DNA of 64,000 nucleotides from Clostridium gelidum (GTDB taxonomy: Bacteria; Bacillota; Clostridia; Clostridiales; Clostridiaceae). The DNA is taken from the NCBI RefSeq assembly GCF_019977655.1, contig NZ_AP024849.1, forward strand, positions 1,249,001 through 1,313,000. Reading direction: 5' to 3'. Shown here one piece after another: positions 24,895-33,896 of the stretch; the first letter of the stretch is position 1; each line of letters opens with the position of its first letter. The notes under the pieces were generated by a model. That model searched no databases. It was not told the DNA's origin and saw nothing but the letters and a program-made list of their open reading frames with translations. Both the position numbers and the translations under genes were made by a program.

Positions 24895-26520
24895 ATGAGC
24901 ATAAGTCTAATATTAGTGGTTATATCCACAATTACAATTTTAGGATCTATTATATATGTGGGCACAAGAAAAAATAAAACTCAATTACATTATGTATATA
25001 TTTTGCTAATGTCAAGTGTGTTAGTGTGGTGTACAGGAGCAATAGGGGAAGTGACTACTAAAGATGTATATCATTTTAATTCATTTATACAAACATGCAA
25101 TTATTTTGGTATAGGATTAGTGTCAGTATTTATACTATTATTAGGAATAGTTTTTACTAATTCAAAAATAACAGTAACATGGAAATATGCACTACTATTC
25201 ATATTACCAATAGGGTCAGCAATAGCAGTTGCAACTAACGAAAGTCATCATTTATTCATGAAAGTATTTTGTATAATAATTAAAGATACGGTGATGGGGC
25301 CTTTAATGTGGGTTCATTATATTTATTGTTACGTATACATTGCAATAGGACTGGGATATTTAATAAAGCATGCAATAAATAATTTGGGAATTTTTTCAAA
25401 ACAAGCAATAACATTAATTGTAGGAATAGGTATATCATTGGTAGTCAATGTGTTAACATCATTTAGCATAGTACGTGGAGGGTGTTACTCAACAATACCA
25501 AGCATAGTCATATTGGTAATTCTAATAGGAATTGCAATATTAAAATTGGATATGTTTAACATTATGCCAATAGCATTGCAGAAGGTAGTAGACTATATAT
25601 CAGATGGATTTATAGTAATAGATGAAAATAGAAAAATTATAGATTTTAATAAAGCAGTTCAATTGTGGTGTAGTGGTAATACCGAAATAAGAAGAAGCCA
25701 AGATCTTAAAGAATTCATGAGTTCTTTAAAAATGGAAGAGTTGGATACTAAAAAATTGCTGAGTTATGGTAGAATGTCTTTAGAAAAGAAGGATTCAATT
25801 AGTTTTGACTCAGCTATAAATTTTAAAAATGGAGTACGTTATTTTAATATTGAAGTAACACCCATATTTAATAAAGCTAAATATTTAGGGACTTTAATAT
25901 TATTTAGAGATACAACAAAATATATGAAAAATTTACAAACAATAAAGGAATATCAGCTTTTACTTGAAAATAACTTAGAAAAAGTGACGATGGATAAGCA
26001 GGAATTGTTAATTAGAAGCGCTATTATGGAAAATATGTCCAAGGTGGATGCTTTGACAGATATGTATAACCATAGAACATTTCAAGAGTATTTTCATACA
26101 ATAGTAGGACAAGTCTCAAGGAATAATAGCACATTACAGTTAGCCATATTTGATATTGATGATTTCAAGAAAATAAATGATACTTTCGGTCATAGTGTTG
26201 GTGACATTATACTTAAAAGTATAGCAAGTAGAATAAAAACAATGGTTACAGCAGAGGACATAACTGCTAGGTATGGTGGAGAAGAGTTTGTAGTAATACT
26301 AACAAACAAAACCATGGAGCAATCACGAGTGTTACTAGAAGCAATAAGGAAAGCAATACAAGATGAAAAACATATAGAACTAAACAGGAATGTAACTGTA
26401 AGTATTGGTGTACATGAATATTATAAGGGTCAGCCAAAGGAAGAATCTTTTAATAAGGCTGATCAGGCTCTCTATGAAGCGAAACATAGTGGAAAAAATA
26501 GGATAGTTGTATCAACATAA
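24895..26520 (+). CDS. Membrane diguanylate cyclase (7TM-PAS-GGDEF)
   Basis: 541 residues. Seven membrane helices at about 5-220 resemble the 7TM N-terminal domain of histidine kinases. A PAS-like domain (ISDGFIVIDENRKIIDF) follows at about 235-345, then a short coiled coil and GGDEF at 380-540. The active motif is RYGGEEF (GGEEF at 461-465) with the metal/substrate segment FDIDDFKKINDTFGHSVGD, so it is probably active in making cyclic di-GMP. The RxxD inhibitory site expected five residues upstream is absent (TAED). It stands alone. Confidence 0.9.
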   Translation: MSISLILVVISTITILGSIIYVGTRKNKTQLHYVYILLMSSVLVWCTGAIGEVTTKDVYHFNSFIQTCNYFGIGLVSVFILLLGIVFTNSKITVTWKYALLFILPIGSAIAVATNESHHLFMKVFCIIIKDTVMGPLMWVHYIYCYVYIAIGLGYLIKHAINNLGIFSKQAITLIVGIGISLVVNVLTSFSIVRGGCYSTIPSIVILVILIGIAILKLDMFNIMPIALQKVVDYISDGFIVIDENRKIIDFNKAVQLWCSGNTEIRRSQDLKEFMSSLKMEELDTKKLLSYGRMSLEKKDSISFDSAINFKNGVRYFNIEVTPIFNKAKYLGTLILFRDTTKYMKNLQTIKEYQLLLENNLEKVTMDKQELLIRSAIMENMSKVDALTDMYNHRTFQEYFHTIVGQVSRNNSTLQLAIFDIDDFKKINDTFGHSVGDIILKSIASRIKTMVTAEDITARYGGEEFVVILTNKTMEQSRVLLEAIRKAIQDEKHIELNRNVTVSIGVHEYYKGQPKEESFNKADQALYEAKHSGKNRIVVST

Positions 26521-26598
26521 ACATAGAATTTCAGTATTTAATCAAGTGGGATAAATAAGTAATTAAAAGAAGAAATTCACGTTGAATTAATTTATAAG

Positions 26599-26635
26599 AA
26601 GATATTAGATCTTGCAAGATGTAGTATCTTTTTTC
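26599..26635 (+). terminator. Terminator downstream of the GGDEF gene
   Basis: AAGATATTAGATCT and AGATGTAGTATCTT form an imperfect stem followed by a T-run. It is 80 bases past the stop codon. Confidence 0.6.
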
Positions 26636-26712
26636 TTTGTGGACTTTTTGATAGGGCTTAATGATAACTTTGTTGAGCTCTAGAGAAATACTTTTAATTA
26701 TAATAAGGTAAA

Positions 26713-26751
26713 GCACCTAAAATGTTAAATATATATAACAATTTGAGGTGC
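26713..26751. terminator. Terminator between convergent genes
   Basis: GCACCT (26713-26718) pairs with AGGTGC (26746-26751), with further pairing of TGTTA and TAACA inside the loop. It lies just after the stop of the minus-strand MFS gene. Confidence 0.6.
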
Positions 26752-26774
26752 CCAAATAAAAACCGGATGTTTTA

Positions 26775-28010
26775 TTACTGTGCGGAATCTATTTTATTAT
26801 GAACTGAAGTATTAAATATTAATGAAGTTAGTATAGCTCCTATGAGAAAAAGCAGTCCTGCTGCAATGTAAAGAGCAGTTAATGAAAACTGACCTTTAAG
26901 CCAACCTGTAAGGGACATAGTAATGACCATGAAACCCATAAACATAGGATTTAATACTCCGTTTACTCTTCCTACAAATTCTGACCTTGTCAGTTGTAGA
27001 ATTAGTGTATTAATACCAATCTGAATACAAGGCATAAAAAATCCATTAAAAAATTCAAACAAAAGAACCATAACCCAGCTTGAGGACAATCCCAGTCCAA
27101 CCATGGAAATAGCATTTACAACTAGTCCTATTGCAAGGAGTTTTTGAGGTTTTACCTTCTTCGCTATGGTCATAATTAGGCCGCCACCAATAAACATGGC
27201 TGCTCCATTAACCATAAATAGTAATTGAAGGTTTTCCTTAGGAAGACCTAGTCTTTCAACAATTATGAAAACTCCAAGTGGCTGTATAATCCCAACAGCA
27301 AGGCCTGCTGCTGCAAAAACAGAGCCTAGTATAGTGAGAGCCTTTTCCTGCCAAACATAGTTGAAACCCTCTTTTAATTCTTCAAAGAAGTTAGTTGTAA
27401 TATTTTCTCTTTCAATTATCTGATCAGCTGGTAGCAGCGTTAATACTGAAGCTGAGAGAAGGAAAGCTATTCCCATGATTGCTATAGCAATGTTTATTCC
27501 AAACTTTTGAAATACGATGGTACCTAAAGCTGGACCTATAATCATAAAAATAGACATAACAGTTTGGAAAATAGCCATTCCTGTTTGCATATATTCCTCT
27601 GGAACATGAATCTTAAATAATTTCATGGCAGAAGGCTGAGAAAATTGAGATAGAATTGATGAAACAAAGGTCACAAAAAATACACCTTGCCAGGTTCCAA
27701 ATATTATTGTAAGCAAAACTGCAAAAACCGAAATGGCACTTAATAAATCACACCAAACCATAGTACGCTTAGGACGCCATCTATCTGCAAAAGTTCCTCC
27801 TATAAATGAGAATATGAATATAGGTGCAAATTCAGCAACTGAAATTAAAGAAACTGCAATTGGATTGTTATTTGTTTTATCCATTACATATAACAATATA
27901 GCAAAGTTACGGACCCATATTCCTATTTGTAAAAAAATAGAAGAAGCCATAATTACTCGAACAAATCGATTCCGAAAAAATGAAGACATTGACATTGAAG
28001 ATTCTGTCAT
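26775..28010 (-). CDS. MFS drug/macrolide-type efflux transporter
   Basis: 411 residues, twelve membrane helices. Family features include SVAEFAPIFIFSFIGGTFADRWRPKRTMVW, a motif-A-like loop (GGTFADRWRPKR), and FSQPSAMKLF and PADQIIERENI. These fit the MefA/MFS_3 group that exports macrolides and other drugs. The substrate is not known. AGAGGAG lies 8 bases before the ATG. It is monocistronic. Confidence 0.85.
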   Translation of the reverse strand: MTESSMSMSSFFRNRFVRVIMASSIFLQIGIWVRNFAILLYVMDKTNNNPIAVSLISVAEFAPIFIFSFIGGTFADRWRPKRTMVWCDLLSAISVFAVLLTIIFGTWQGVFFVTFVSSILSQFSQPSAMKLFKIHVPEEYMQTGMAIFQTVMSIFMIIGPALGTIVFQKFGINIAIAIMGIAFLLSASVLTLLPADQIIERENITTNFFEELKEGFNYVWQEKALTILGSVFAAAGLAVGIIQPLGVFIIVERLGLPKENLQLLFMVNGAAMFIGGGLIMTIAKKVKPQKLLAIGLVVNAISMVGLGLSSSWVMVLLFEFFNGFFMPCIQIGINTLILQLTRSEFVGRVNGVLNPMFMGFMVITMSLTGWLKGQFSLTALYIAAGLLFLIGAILTSLIFNTSVHNKIDSAQ

Positions 28011-28112
28011 AAAATTACTCCTCTTTTAATTCATAAAATTTATATTAAATATTTCATTATACTACTATATCATAAATTAAAATTTCATCAAGTTAAGATA
28101 TTCAATTTATTT

Positions 28113-28502
28113 TTGAAAAATTCCATAGAAGGTCAAAGTGGATTATATATTTATGATGTAGATAACAAGAAATTTCATAATGTAATTTCACATGGTTCAT
28201 CGATTTGGGTATCACCAGATAAGACAAAGGTGATTTATACGCAAGGAGAAGTTGAGAATAATAAAAAACAGTTAAATTTATATGCTGCTAAAATTAATGG
28301 TAATAGCTTAACAAGTAAGATATGTATATACAAAGATATTCATTTTTCAGGTTCAACAAATATTTCAGGGGCAATTAATAATGCTGTTCAGTGGAGCGGA
28401 GACAGTAAAAAAATATTATTTTTCTCGGGTAATGATGAAAATTTAGAAAATAATTTTATGTTTATGGATAAAAATGAGGTTAATATTATTACATTTAAAT
28501 AG
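28113..28502 (+). pseudogene. C-terminal fragment of a beta-propeller-like protein
   Basis: 129 codons without a ribosome site or signal peptide; the first codon is a TTG in an AT-rich leader. It has repeated strand motifs such as LYIYDVDNKKFHNV, IWVSPDKTKVIYTQG and QWSGDSKKILFFSG, as in TolB/WD40-like propeller proteins. Upstream lies the MFS promoter, so the front of the gene is missing. Confidence 0.5.
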
Positions 28503-28519
28503 AATACAATAAGTTTTGT

Positions 28520-28554
28520 GTCCCCTTAGATTTTTAATTTAAAGGGACTTTCTT
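28520..28554 (+). terminator. Intrinsic terminator
   Basis: GTCCCCTT and AAAGGGAC around a 13-base loop, followed by TTTCTTT. It ends the propeller fragment transcript. Confidence 0.65.
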
Positions 28555-28636
28555 TATGTATGCTAAGCCATATTTAATGTAATAATTTAAATGGGGGGTT
28601 AAAGGTAAAGGTCGTGATTCACAAATCTTCATTCTG

Positions 28637-29203
28637 TTAAGTGTTAGAACATTTCAAAACATAAGCAGGTGGCATGTTAAAAAGTACTTTTTCTAGACTT
28701 ATATCTTTGAAATAGCTAGCAATGTATTCCTTTTTTAATAGAGTGTACTGAAATGTTATAAATAAACCATTCTTTTTTAGTATATTTCCAGTTTTATTTA
28801 AAATCCTATTTGAAACACTTTTTGGAAGACTAGCAAAGGGCAAACCTGAAATTACATAATCTACTTTTTTTATATCATATTTCACTAAATATTGATCTAC
28901 ATTTTCAGCAGAATCATTTATTATTATAACATTATCATTTTCATTATATTTATCTTCCAGTTGTTTGCAAAATTCTTCATTACTTTCTACTAATAATAAT
29001 ATTAGATCCTTCGTTTTTCTTTTCACAAGCTTGTCCGTAAAAACCCCAGTTCCAGGTCCATACTCAACTATACATTTTGCATTTTGAAAATCAATACCTT
29101 CAACCATTTTCTCAGCAAGTTTTTCTGAACTAGGTGCTATAGCTCCTACCTTCCTTGGTGATTTTATGTATTCAAATAAAAATTTAGTAAACTTCATATT
29201 CAT
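28637..29203 (-). CDS. SAM-dependent methyltransferase, phospholipid N-methyltransferase-like
   Basis: 188 residues from the ATG at 29203; AAAGGAGA lies 8-9 bases before it. The N-terminus FLFEYIKSPRKVGAIAPSS and SAM motif IVEYGPGTGVFT, with VISGLPFASLP as motif IV, match the COG3963 group rather than the related KsgA/Erm rRNA methylases. Members of that group methylate lipid head groups or are uncharacterised. It follows a VTT membrane-protein gene by about 70 bases on the same strand, which fits a membrane-lipid role (inference). Confidence 0.75.
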   Translation of the reverse strand: MNMKFTKFLFEYIKSPRKVGAIAPSSEKLAEKMVEGIDFQNAKCIVEYGPGTGVFTDKLVKRKTKDLILLLVESNEEFCKQLEDKYNENDNVIIINDSAENVDQYLVKYDIKKVDYVISGLPFASLPKSVSNRILNKTGNILKKNGLFITFQYTLLKKEYIASYFKDISLEKVLFNMPPAYVLKCSNT

Positions 29204-29274
29204 ATTAAAATATCTCCTTTTAATTATAATCATAAAAATTTGACAATGTTCAATTCGTAAAAATCAATTTAATT

Positions 29275-29904
29275 TTATTCGCTGATTTGATTATTCCATT
29301 TCTTAAAATTAAAATAGCTAAGTACAAGGATAACTATAAGCGTAACAATAAATACATATATAGAATATTTTACACTTATTCCTAAGAATGTATATAGAAG
29401 AATTATAGGTGTATCAGCTAAAAATATTGTTAAAACATATTTCTTGAAACTGATTCCAGTTAAAGAAGAAAAGAAACAAACAACATCTGAGGGAACTACA
29501 GGCGAAGAAACTCCTAATGCTAATATTTGAACAGTGTTCTTTTCAATAACATTGTATATCTTAGGATATTTAGCTATCATCTTATTTTGATAGTTCATAC
29601 TCAATGTAAGCTTTGTAAAGAAAAACAATAAAATTTCACTTAATAAATTAGCTATTGTAGCTAAAACAAATGCTTCTAAAGGACTAAATAACAGACATCC
29701 AATAATAATAAAAACAGTACAGGGAATAAGTGTAATAGTTCTTAAAGATGCAATTATAAGAAACAATAATACGCTATATTGTGGATAAATCTTTAAAAAA
29801 TTTATAATTTTATAAGTTCCATTATTATATAATTGATACTTGAAAAATATAAATAAAATTGATACCCAAAATACAAAAATAATAATTTTAAATAGTTTAT
29901 TCAT
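29275..29904 (-). CDS. TVP38/TMEM64-family (VTT-domain) membrane protein
   Basis: 209 residues, about six membrane helices. The central domain (SLRTITLIPCTVFIIIGCLL, then GVSSPVVPSDVVCFFSSLTG) fits the VTT/SNARE-associated family, whose re-entrant loops act in lipid scrambling or transport in related proteins. GAGGTG precedes the ATG. It is the first gene of a two-gene minus-strand unit. Confidence 0.8.
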   Translation of the reverse strand: MNKLFKIIIFVFWVSILFIFFKYQLYNNGTYKIINFLKIYPQYSVLLFLIIASLRTITLIPCTVFIIIGCLLFSPLEAFVLATIANLLSEILLFFFTKLTLSMNYQNKMIAKYPKIYNVIEKNTVQILALGVSSPVVPSDVVCFFSSLTGISFKKYVLTIFLADTPIILLYTFLGISVKYSIYVFIVTLIVILVLSYFNFKKWNNQISE

Positions 29905-30147
29905 TATACACCTCTACTTTATATAGTTATATAGTAAAATGGAAAAAGTAAACCATTATTTAGAACACTTTACTTAATCTATGAATTTATTATATAAATT
30001 AAATGTTAAATATAAGTTATGAAAAATCTTAAGAATTCTTAATAATTTTTTAATCATACTACCTAGAGCAAATTCCAAGACAAGTTTTTTATTGAAGTGT
30101 TTTTTATTTTTCAATCGTTATATTAAATGTAAGGGTAAAAATAAGGG

Positions 30148-30660
30148 GTGATAATTATTGAAAAAGAACAATTTGCAAGTTATATAAAACAATATGAACG
30201 ATTAATTATCACTATTTGTCTATCCTTTACCAAAAATTACTTTGATGCTGAAGATTTGGCGCAGCAAACTTTTTTAGCTGCATATCAAAACTGTGAAAGC
30301 TTTGATGGTAATAACCTTAAGGCTTGGCTTACTACAATTGCTGCAAATAAGTGCAGGGACTACATTAAGAGTAAAGCAAGGACAACAGTTAGTTTATCGG
30401 ACGAGCAGTATGAAGGTTTGAAGGATGATGGAGATTCACCAGAGGAGACAGTAGTGAAAAAGAACACTATGGAGCGAATACAAAGTGTATGTAATAAGCT
30501 AAAAGAACCTTACAGAACTGTAGCTATAAGCTATTTTTGCAAAGATATTAAACTTTCAAATTTGGCAAAGGAAACGGGACAGAACATTAAAACTTTGGAA
30601 ACGCAACTTTATAGGTCAAAAAAATTATTAAAGGATTTATGGAAGGAGGAGTTTATGTGA
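30148..30660 (+). CDS. ECF-type RNA polymerase sigma factor
   Basis: 170 residues. Region 2 is visible in FDAEDLAQQTFLAAYQNCES and region 4 in LKEPYRTVAISYFCKDIKLS plus NLAKETGQNIKTLETQLYRS. Its start is doubtful: the GTG at 30148 overlaps the AAGGGG ribosome site, and the site fits best with an ATT at 30157. Promoter-binding and self-regulation are typical of ECF factors. Its 3' end overlaps the next gene, a probable anti-sigma factor. Confidence 0.85.
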   Translation: MIIIEKEQFASYIKQYERLIITICLSFTKNYFDAEDLAQQTFLAAYQNCESFDGNNLKAWLTTIAANKCRDYIKSKARTTVSLSDEQYEGLKDDGDSPEETVVKKNTMERIQSVCNKLKEPYRTVAISYFCKDIKLSNLAKETGQNIKTLETQLYRSKKLLKDLWKEEFM

Positions 30661-31109
30661 AGGGTACATTATTTAATAAAGAAGGACATTTAGCTGAAGA
30701 GACATTAAAGGCGCTAAAATTTGATATTTTAATAGATGAGGAATTGATTTGTGTACTTACGCATATTAGTGATTGTCAAAAGTGTGCAGGTAGCTTTGCA
30801 GACAGTTTTGAGGATGATGAACTTACTGACGCTCCTTTAGGTTTTGAAGAGAAAGTACAAATTAAAATAAAAGGCACGAAACAAAGTAATATTCAATTTA
30901 GTGTTTACTGTGTTAAAGTTGCAGTTGCAGCTAGCATAGCATTAATGATGGTTTTTTCAAATGGATTAAATTCTCTAGCGAGTACAAAAACAAACTATGT
31001 AAAACCACTAGATTTAAGCATTGTAAATTCAGTTAATGCAAATCTTAATACCTTTTCTCAAAAAATAATTAAATTGGAGGTTTTCAATAATGATAAGGAA
31101 AAAAAGTAA
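30657..31109 (+). CDS. Probable anti-sigma factor (membrane, HxxxCxxC)
   Basis: About 150 residues from a GTG at 30657 that overlaps the sigma-factor stop (ATGTGA); AAGGAGG precedes it by 8 bases. It has a zinc-finger-type HISDCQKCAGSF motif near residue 39, then one membrane helix at about 85-105 (VKVAVAASIALMMVFSNG) and an extracytoplasmic tail. This layout is that of ZAS anti-sigma factors that hold the ECF sigma at the membrane. The assignment rests on motif and position. Confidence 0.7.
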   Translation: MKGTLFNKEGHLAEETLKALKFDILIDEELICVLTHISDCQKCAGSFADSFEDDELTDAPLGFEEKVQIKIKGTKQSNIQFSVYCVKVAVAASIALMMVFSNGLNSLASTKTNYVKPLDLSIVNSVNANLNTFSQKIIKLEVFNNDKEKK

Positions 31110-31614
31110 ATTTTTGACTTTTGTTTTTTCAATGTTACCTGGTGCAGGGCATATGTATATGGGATTTATGAAGATAGGAGTATCTTTTATGTCTGTGTTT
31201 TTCTTTTTAATATTTCTTTCTACTTGGCTTGATATAGGACCATTGTTATTTATAGCACCACTTATTTGGTTTTATTCGTTTTTCGATTGTACAAATAGAG
31301 CAAGTTTAGATGATGATAAGCTTTTACTTTTAGAAGATAAGTATCTATTTTCTATTGATAAGTTAGTGAAATTAGATAAAGAGGTATTTGAGAAACGTAG
31401 ATTAGCTACAGGTGTATTATTATTGTTTTTTGGCATTTATTTGTTATCAGAAAATATAATGAATGTTATACACCGATATATTCCATATGAAATTTATGAA
31501 GTTATATATTATTGTACAAGACAGGTTCCTCAATTAATTATAGGAATAGCAATAGTTGTAATTGGTGTAAAGCTTATTCAAGGAAAGAAAAAGGAGTACG
31601 AAATAGATGATTAA
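31090..31614 (+). CDS. Membrane protein of the ECF sigma operon
   Basis: 174 residues with about four membrane helices in two pairs (20-65 and 105-170) around an acidic middle (LDDDKLLLLEDKYLF). The start LTFVFSMLPGAGHMYMGFMK resembles the TM2-type turn found in small stress-response membrane proteins. It begins 20 bases inside the anti-sigma gene, with TTGGAGG before it. Function is unknown; the operon suggests envelope stress. Confidence 0.65.
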   Translation: MIRKKSKFLTFVFSMLPGAGHMYMGFMKIGVSFMSVFFFLIFLSTWLDIGPLLFIAPLIWFYSFFDCTNRASLDDDKLLLLEDKYLFSIDKLVKLDKEVFEKRRLATGVLLLFFGIYLLSENIMNVIHRYIPYEIYEVIYYCTRQVPQLIIGIAIVVIGVKLIQGKKKEYEIDD

Positions 31615-31912
31615 GGGACGTAGAGTAGGTACATTAACAGCAGGAATTGTTTTAGTTATGTTTGGAATAATGTTCTTACTTAGATTAATTACAACGAGTA
31701 TTAATATTCTTCTAATCGCATCTCTATGGCCTCTTATCTTAGTGAGTGTAGGAATAGAAATTATTATAGCATGCATAATAAACAAAGAAGAAAAAATGCA
31801 ATATGATTTTAGTGCAATAATATTAGTTATTATTTTAGTATTCTTTGCTATGGGTATGGGGGGAGTAGAATTTATAATTACTCATTTGTCAGAGCTTAAA
31901 GGAAGAATTTAA
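31607..31912 (+). CDS. Small membrane protein, LiaF/LiaI-TM-like
   Basis: 101 residues, three helices. RVGTLTAGIVLVMFGIMFLL followed by LWPLILVSVGIEIII is the pattern of the N-terminal transmembrane block of LiaF-type proteins. It overlaps the previous gene by 8 bases and is the last gene of the four-gene unit. Confidence 0.7.
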   Translation: MIKGRRVGTLTAGIVLVMFGIMFLLRLITTSINILLIASLWPLILVSVGIEIIIACIINKEEKMQYDFSAIILVIILVFFAMGMGGVEFIITHLSELKGRI

Positions 31913-31918
31913 TTAAGA

Positions 31919-31950
31919 ATAAAATTTACATGTAATGTGTAAATTTTATT
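31919..31950 (+). terminator. Terminator of the ECF sigma operon
   Basis: AATAAAATTTAC and GTAAATTTTATT form a 12-bp perfect stem around a 9-base loop. It ends the four-gene transcript 10 bases after the last stop. Confidence 0.7.
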
Positions 31951-31960
31951 TGGCACAATA

Positions 31961-31988
31961 TTGACACATTTATCCTGTAATATATAAT
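31961..31988 (+). promoter_or_regulatory. Consensus sigma-A promoter
   Basis: TTGACA (31961-31966), 16 bases, TATAAT (31983-31988). It lies 45 bases before the secreted SH3 protein gene. Confidence 0.75.
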
Positions 31989-32032
31989 ATAAGCAAAACT
32001 AATAAATAAATTATAATATGAGGTGGATTTAG

Positions 32033-33082
32033 ATGAATAGTAAGAAAAAAGTATTATTAAGTTTACTGATTATATCAATTGTTGCAAGTAACATTTCATT
32101 TTTGGAAATTAGTGCAAGTGCAGCAACAGTAGATAAAAGTGAAGCTCAAAAATATACGGTTAATAATAAAAAAGCATATGTGTATAATCCAGAGCTTGAA
32201 ACTGATCTAAAAGTAAGAGCAGTTCCTGACCTAAATGGAGATATCCAAGGATATTTATATAATTATGACAATGTTGAAATTTTGGACACCGTAAATACTA
32301 ATGGTACTGTGTGGGATAAAATTACATATAATAATAACATAGCATATGTATCCGATGCATATGTACAACAGTATACTTCTCCAACAGGTGGTGTAGTCAA
32401 TGTTGCAAGAAATATAAGTAAGCAATTTGAAGTTGGAGATTCTACTCAAATCGCAGGAAATTTTGATGGACAAGGCTTATCTTTGGGATATTTTCAATGG
32501 TGTGTAGGTCAAGGTACGTTGCAACCACTGCTTAATAGAATGGATAGAGAATATAATGCTGAAATGAAAAGTATTTTCGGAACAAACTATGATAGCATTC
32601 ATAACATGATACTTGATACAAAAGAAAATCAACTAAAATGGGCTAAAACTATTAATACTTCAACAAATACAATTGCTCAACCTTGGGAATCACAGTTTGT
32701 TAGTTTATATAATAATCAGCACTTTATAAATATTGAAAGTGATGCTGAATCTTATTATATTGGACAAGCAATGCTTATTTGTGATAAGTACAATTTAAAA
32801 ACAGTAAGAGGATTTTCACTTGCTTTTGATATTATTGTACAAAATGGAAGTATAAGCTCAGAAGCAGCAAAAAATATTGATACTGCCCTTAAGAAAAATC
32901 CTAATATGATTGAAAGAGATCTACTTAAGGTTATTGCAAATGCTATAGCAGATACTTCAACTAATAATGCTGAAGATATTCGTTCAAGAAAAATGGCTAT
33001 AGTTAATGGAAATGGGACTGTTCACAGTTCGATGTTTTATTTAGATAAGAATTATGGATTAAGCGATAACAACTGGAGATAA
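32033..33082 (+). CDS. Secreted SH3-domain protein, possible peptidoglycan hydrolase
   Basis: 349 residues. Signal peptide at 1-32 (MNSKKKVLLSLLIISIVASN, cleavage near ASAA). A bacterial SH3-like domain follows at about 48-118 (LKVRAVPDLNGDIQGYLYNY). The C-terminal 220 residues begin ISKQFEVGDSTQIAGNFDGQ then GYFQWCVGQGTLQPLLNRMD, with a pattern like lysozyme/chitosanase-type folds, but I cannot place it in a known family. A strong promoter and terminator bracket it, so it is monocistronic. It is exported and probably acts on the wall (inference). Confidence 0.65.
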   Translation: MNSKKKVLLSLLIISIVASNISFLEISASAATVDKSEAQKYTVNNKKAYVYNPELETDLKVRAVPDLNGDIQGYLYNYDNVEILDTVNTNGTVWDKITYNNNIAYVSDAYVQQYTSPTGGVVNVARNISKQFEVGDSTQIAGNFDGQGLSLGYFQWCVGQGTLQPLLNRMDREYNAEMKSIFGTNYDSIHNMILDTKENQLKWAKTINTSTNTIAQPWESQFVSLYNNQHFINIESDAESYYIGQAMLICDKYNLKTVRGFSLAFDIIVQNGSISSEAAKNIDTALKKNPNMIERDLLKVIANAIADTSTNNAEDIRSRKMAIVNGNGTVHSSMFYLDKNYGLSDNNWR

Positions 33083-33096
33083 AAAAATGAGTATGG

Positions 33097-33138
33097 AACG
33101 CTGTGGATTAAGAGAAAACTTGATCCACAGCGTTTTTT
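33097..33138 (+). terminator. Intrinsic terminator
   Basis: AACGCTGTGGAT and ATCCACAGCGTT, a perfect 12-bp stem, followed by T5. It ends the SH3 protein transcript. Confidence 0.9.
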
Positions 33139-33204
33139 TGAGCTAATATTCCTTGTAATATCTCAGTTTAAACTAATGAGATAAAAATAAATTCAAAAAA
33201 TTTA

Positions 33205-33873
33205 TTATTTTGATAGCTCTAATTGATTAATAAATAATGCTAATTCTGTTCTACTGGTTAATTCTAATTTCTCAAATATTTTTGTTAAATAATTTTTTAC
33301 AGTACCTTCTGTTAGAAATAGGATATTACAAATATCTTTATTACTCTTACCTTGAGCTACGAGTCTTGCAACATCAATTTCTCTTTGAGTAAGCATTTCT
33401 AATTTCTTTTTATATTCATTGAGTTGATTAGGAGTTTGTCTATCATTAGCAATTGAATTATAGGCTCTGACTATTTTTGCTGTTACTTCGGGATCAAGAA
33501 GCATATTTCCATTATAGGCTGTTTTTATAGCTTTGATTATATAGTCAGAACCAGCATCTTTTAATATATATCCATCAACGCCATTTTTAATTCCTTCAAA
33601 TATATATTCATCTTCGTTAAAGGTAGTTAATATTATTACCTTTATATCTTTATATTTTTCCTTAACAATCTTAGCAGCTTCAACGCCATCCATTATTGGC
33701 ATTCTAACATCCATAAGAATTACATCGGGAAGTTGTCCAGTGCTTAGAAGTTCTAATAATTGTCTTCCATTTTCAGCTTCTTTTATAATATTTATTTCCT
33801 CATCTAAGCTTAAAATCATTTTTATCCCTTCTCGTACAATTAATTGATCATCAACTAATATAACATTTATCAT
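33205..33873 (-). CDS. NarL/LuxR-family response regulator
   Basis: 222 residues. Receiver domain with D55 in VILMDVRMPIMDG and the T/S-K pair near TTFNEDE and ILKDAG. A C-terminal LuxR-type helix-turn-helix closes it (LTQREIDVARLVAQGKSNKD). Its partner kinase lies immediately upstream on the same strand (24-base gap). It is divergent from the first RND export unit, which is its most likely target (inference). Confidence 0.9.
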   Translation of the reverse strand: MINVILVDDQLIVREGIKMILSLDEEINIIKEAENGRQLLELLSTGQLPDVILMDVRMPIMDGVEAAKIVKEKYKDIKVIILTTFNEDEYIFEGIKNGVDGYILKDAGSDYIIKAIKTAYNGNMLLDPEVTAKIVRAYNSIANDRQTPNQLNEYKKKLEMLTQREIDVARLVAQGKSNKDICNILFLTEGTVKNYLTKIFEKLELTSRTELALFINQLELSK

Positions 33874-33896
33874 AGTTTATATTTACCCCATTTCAT

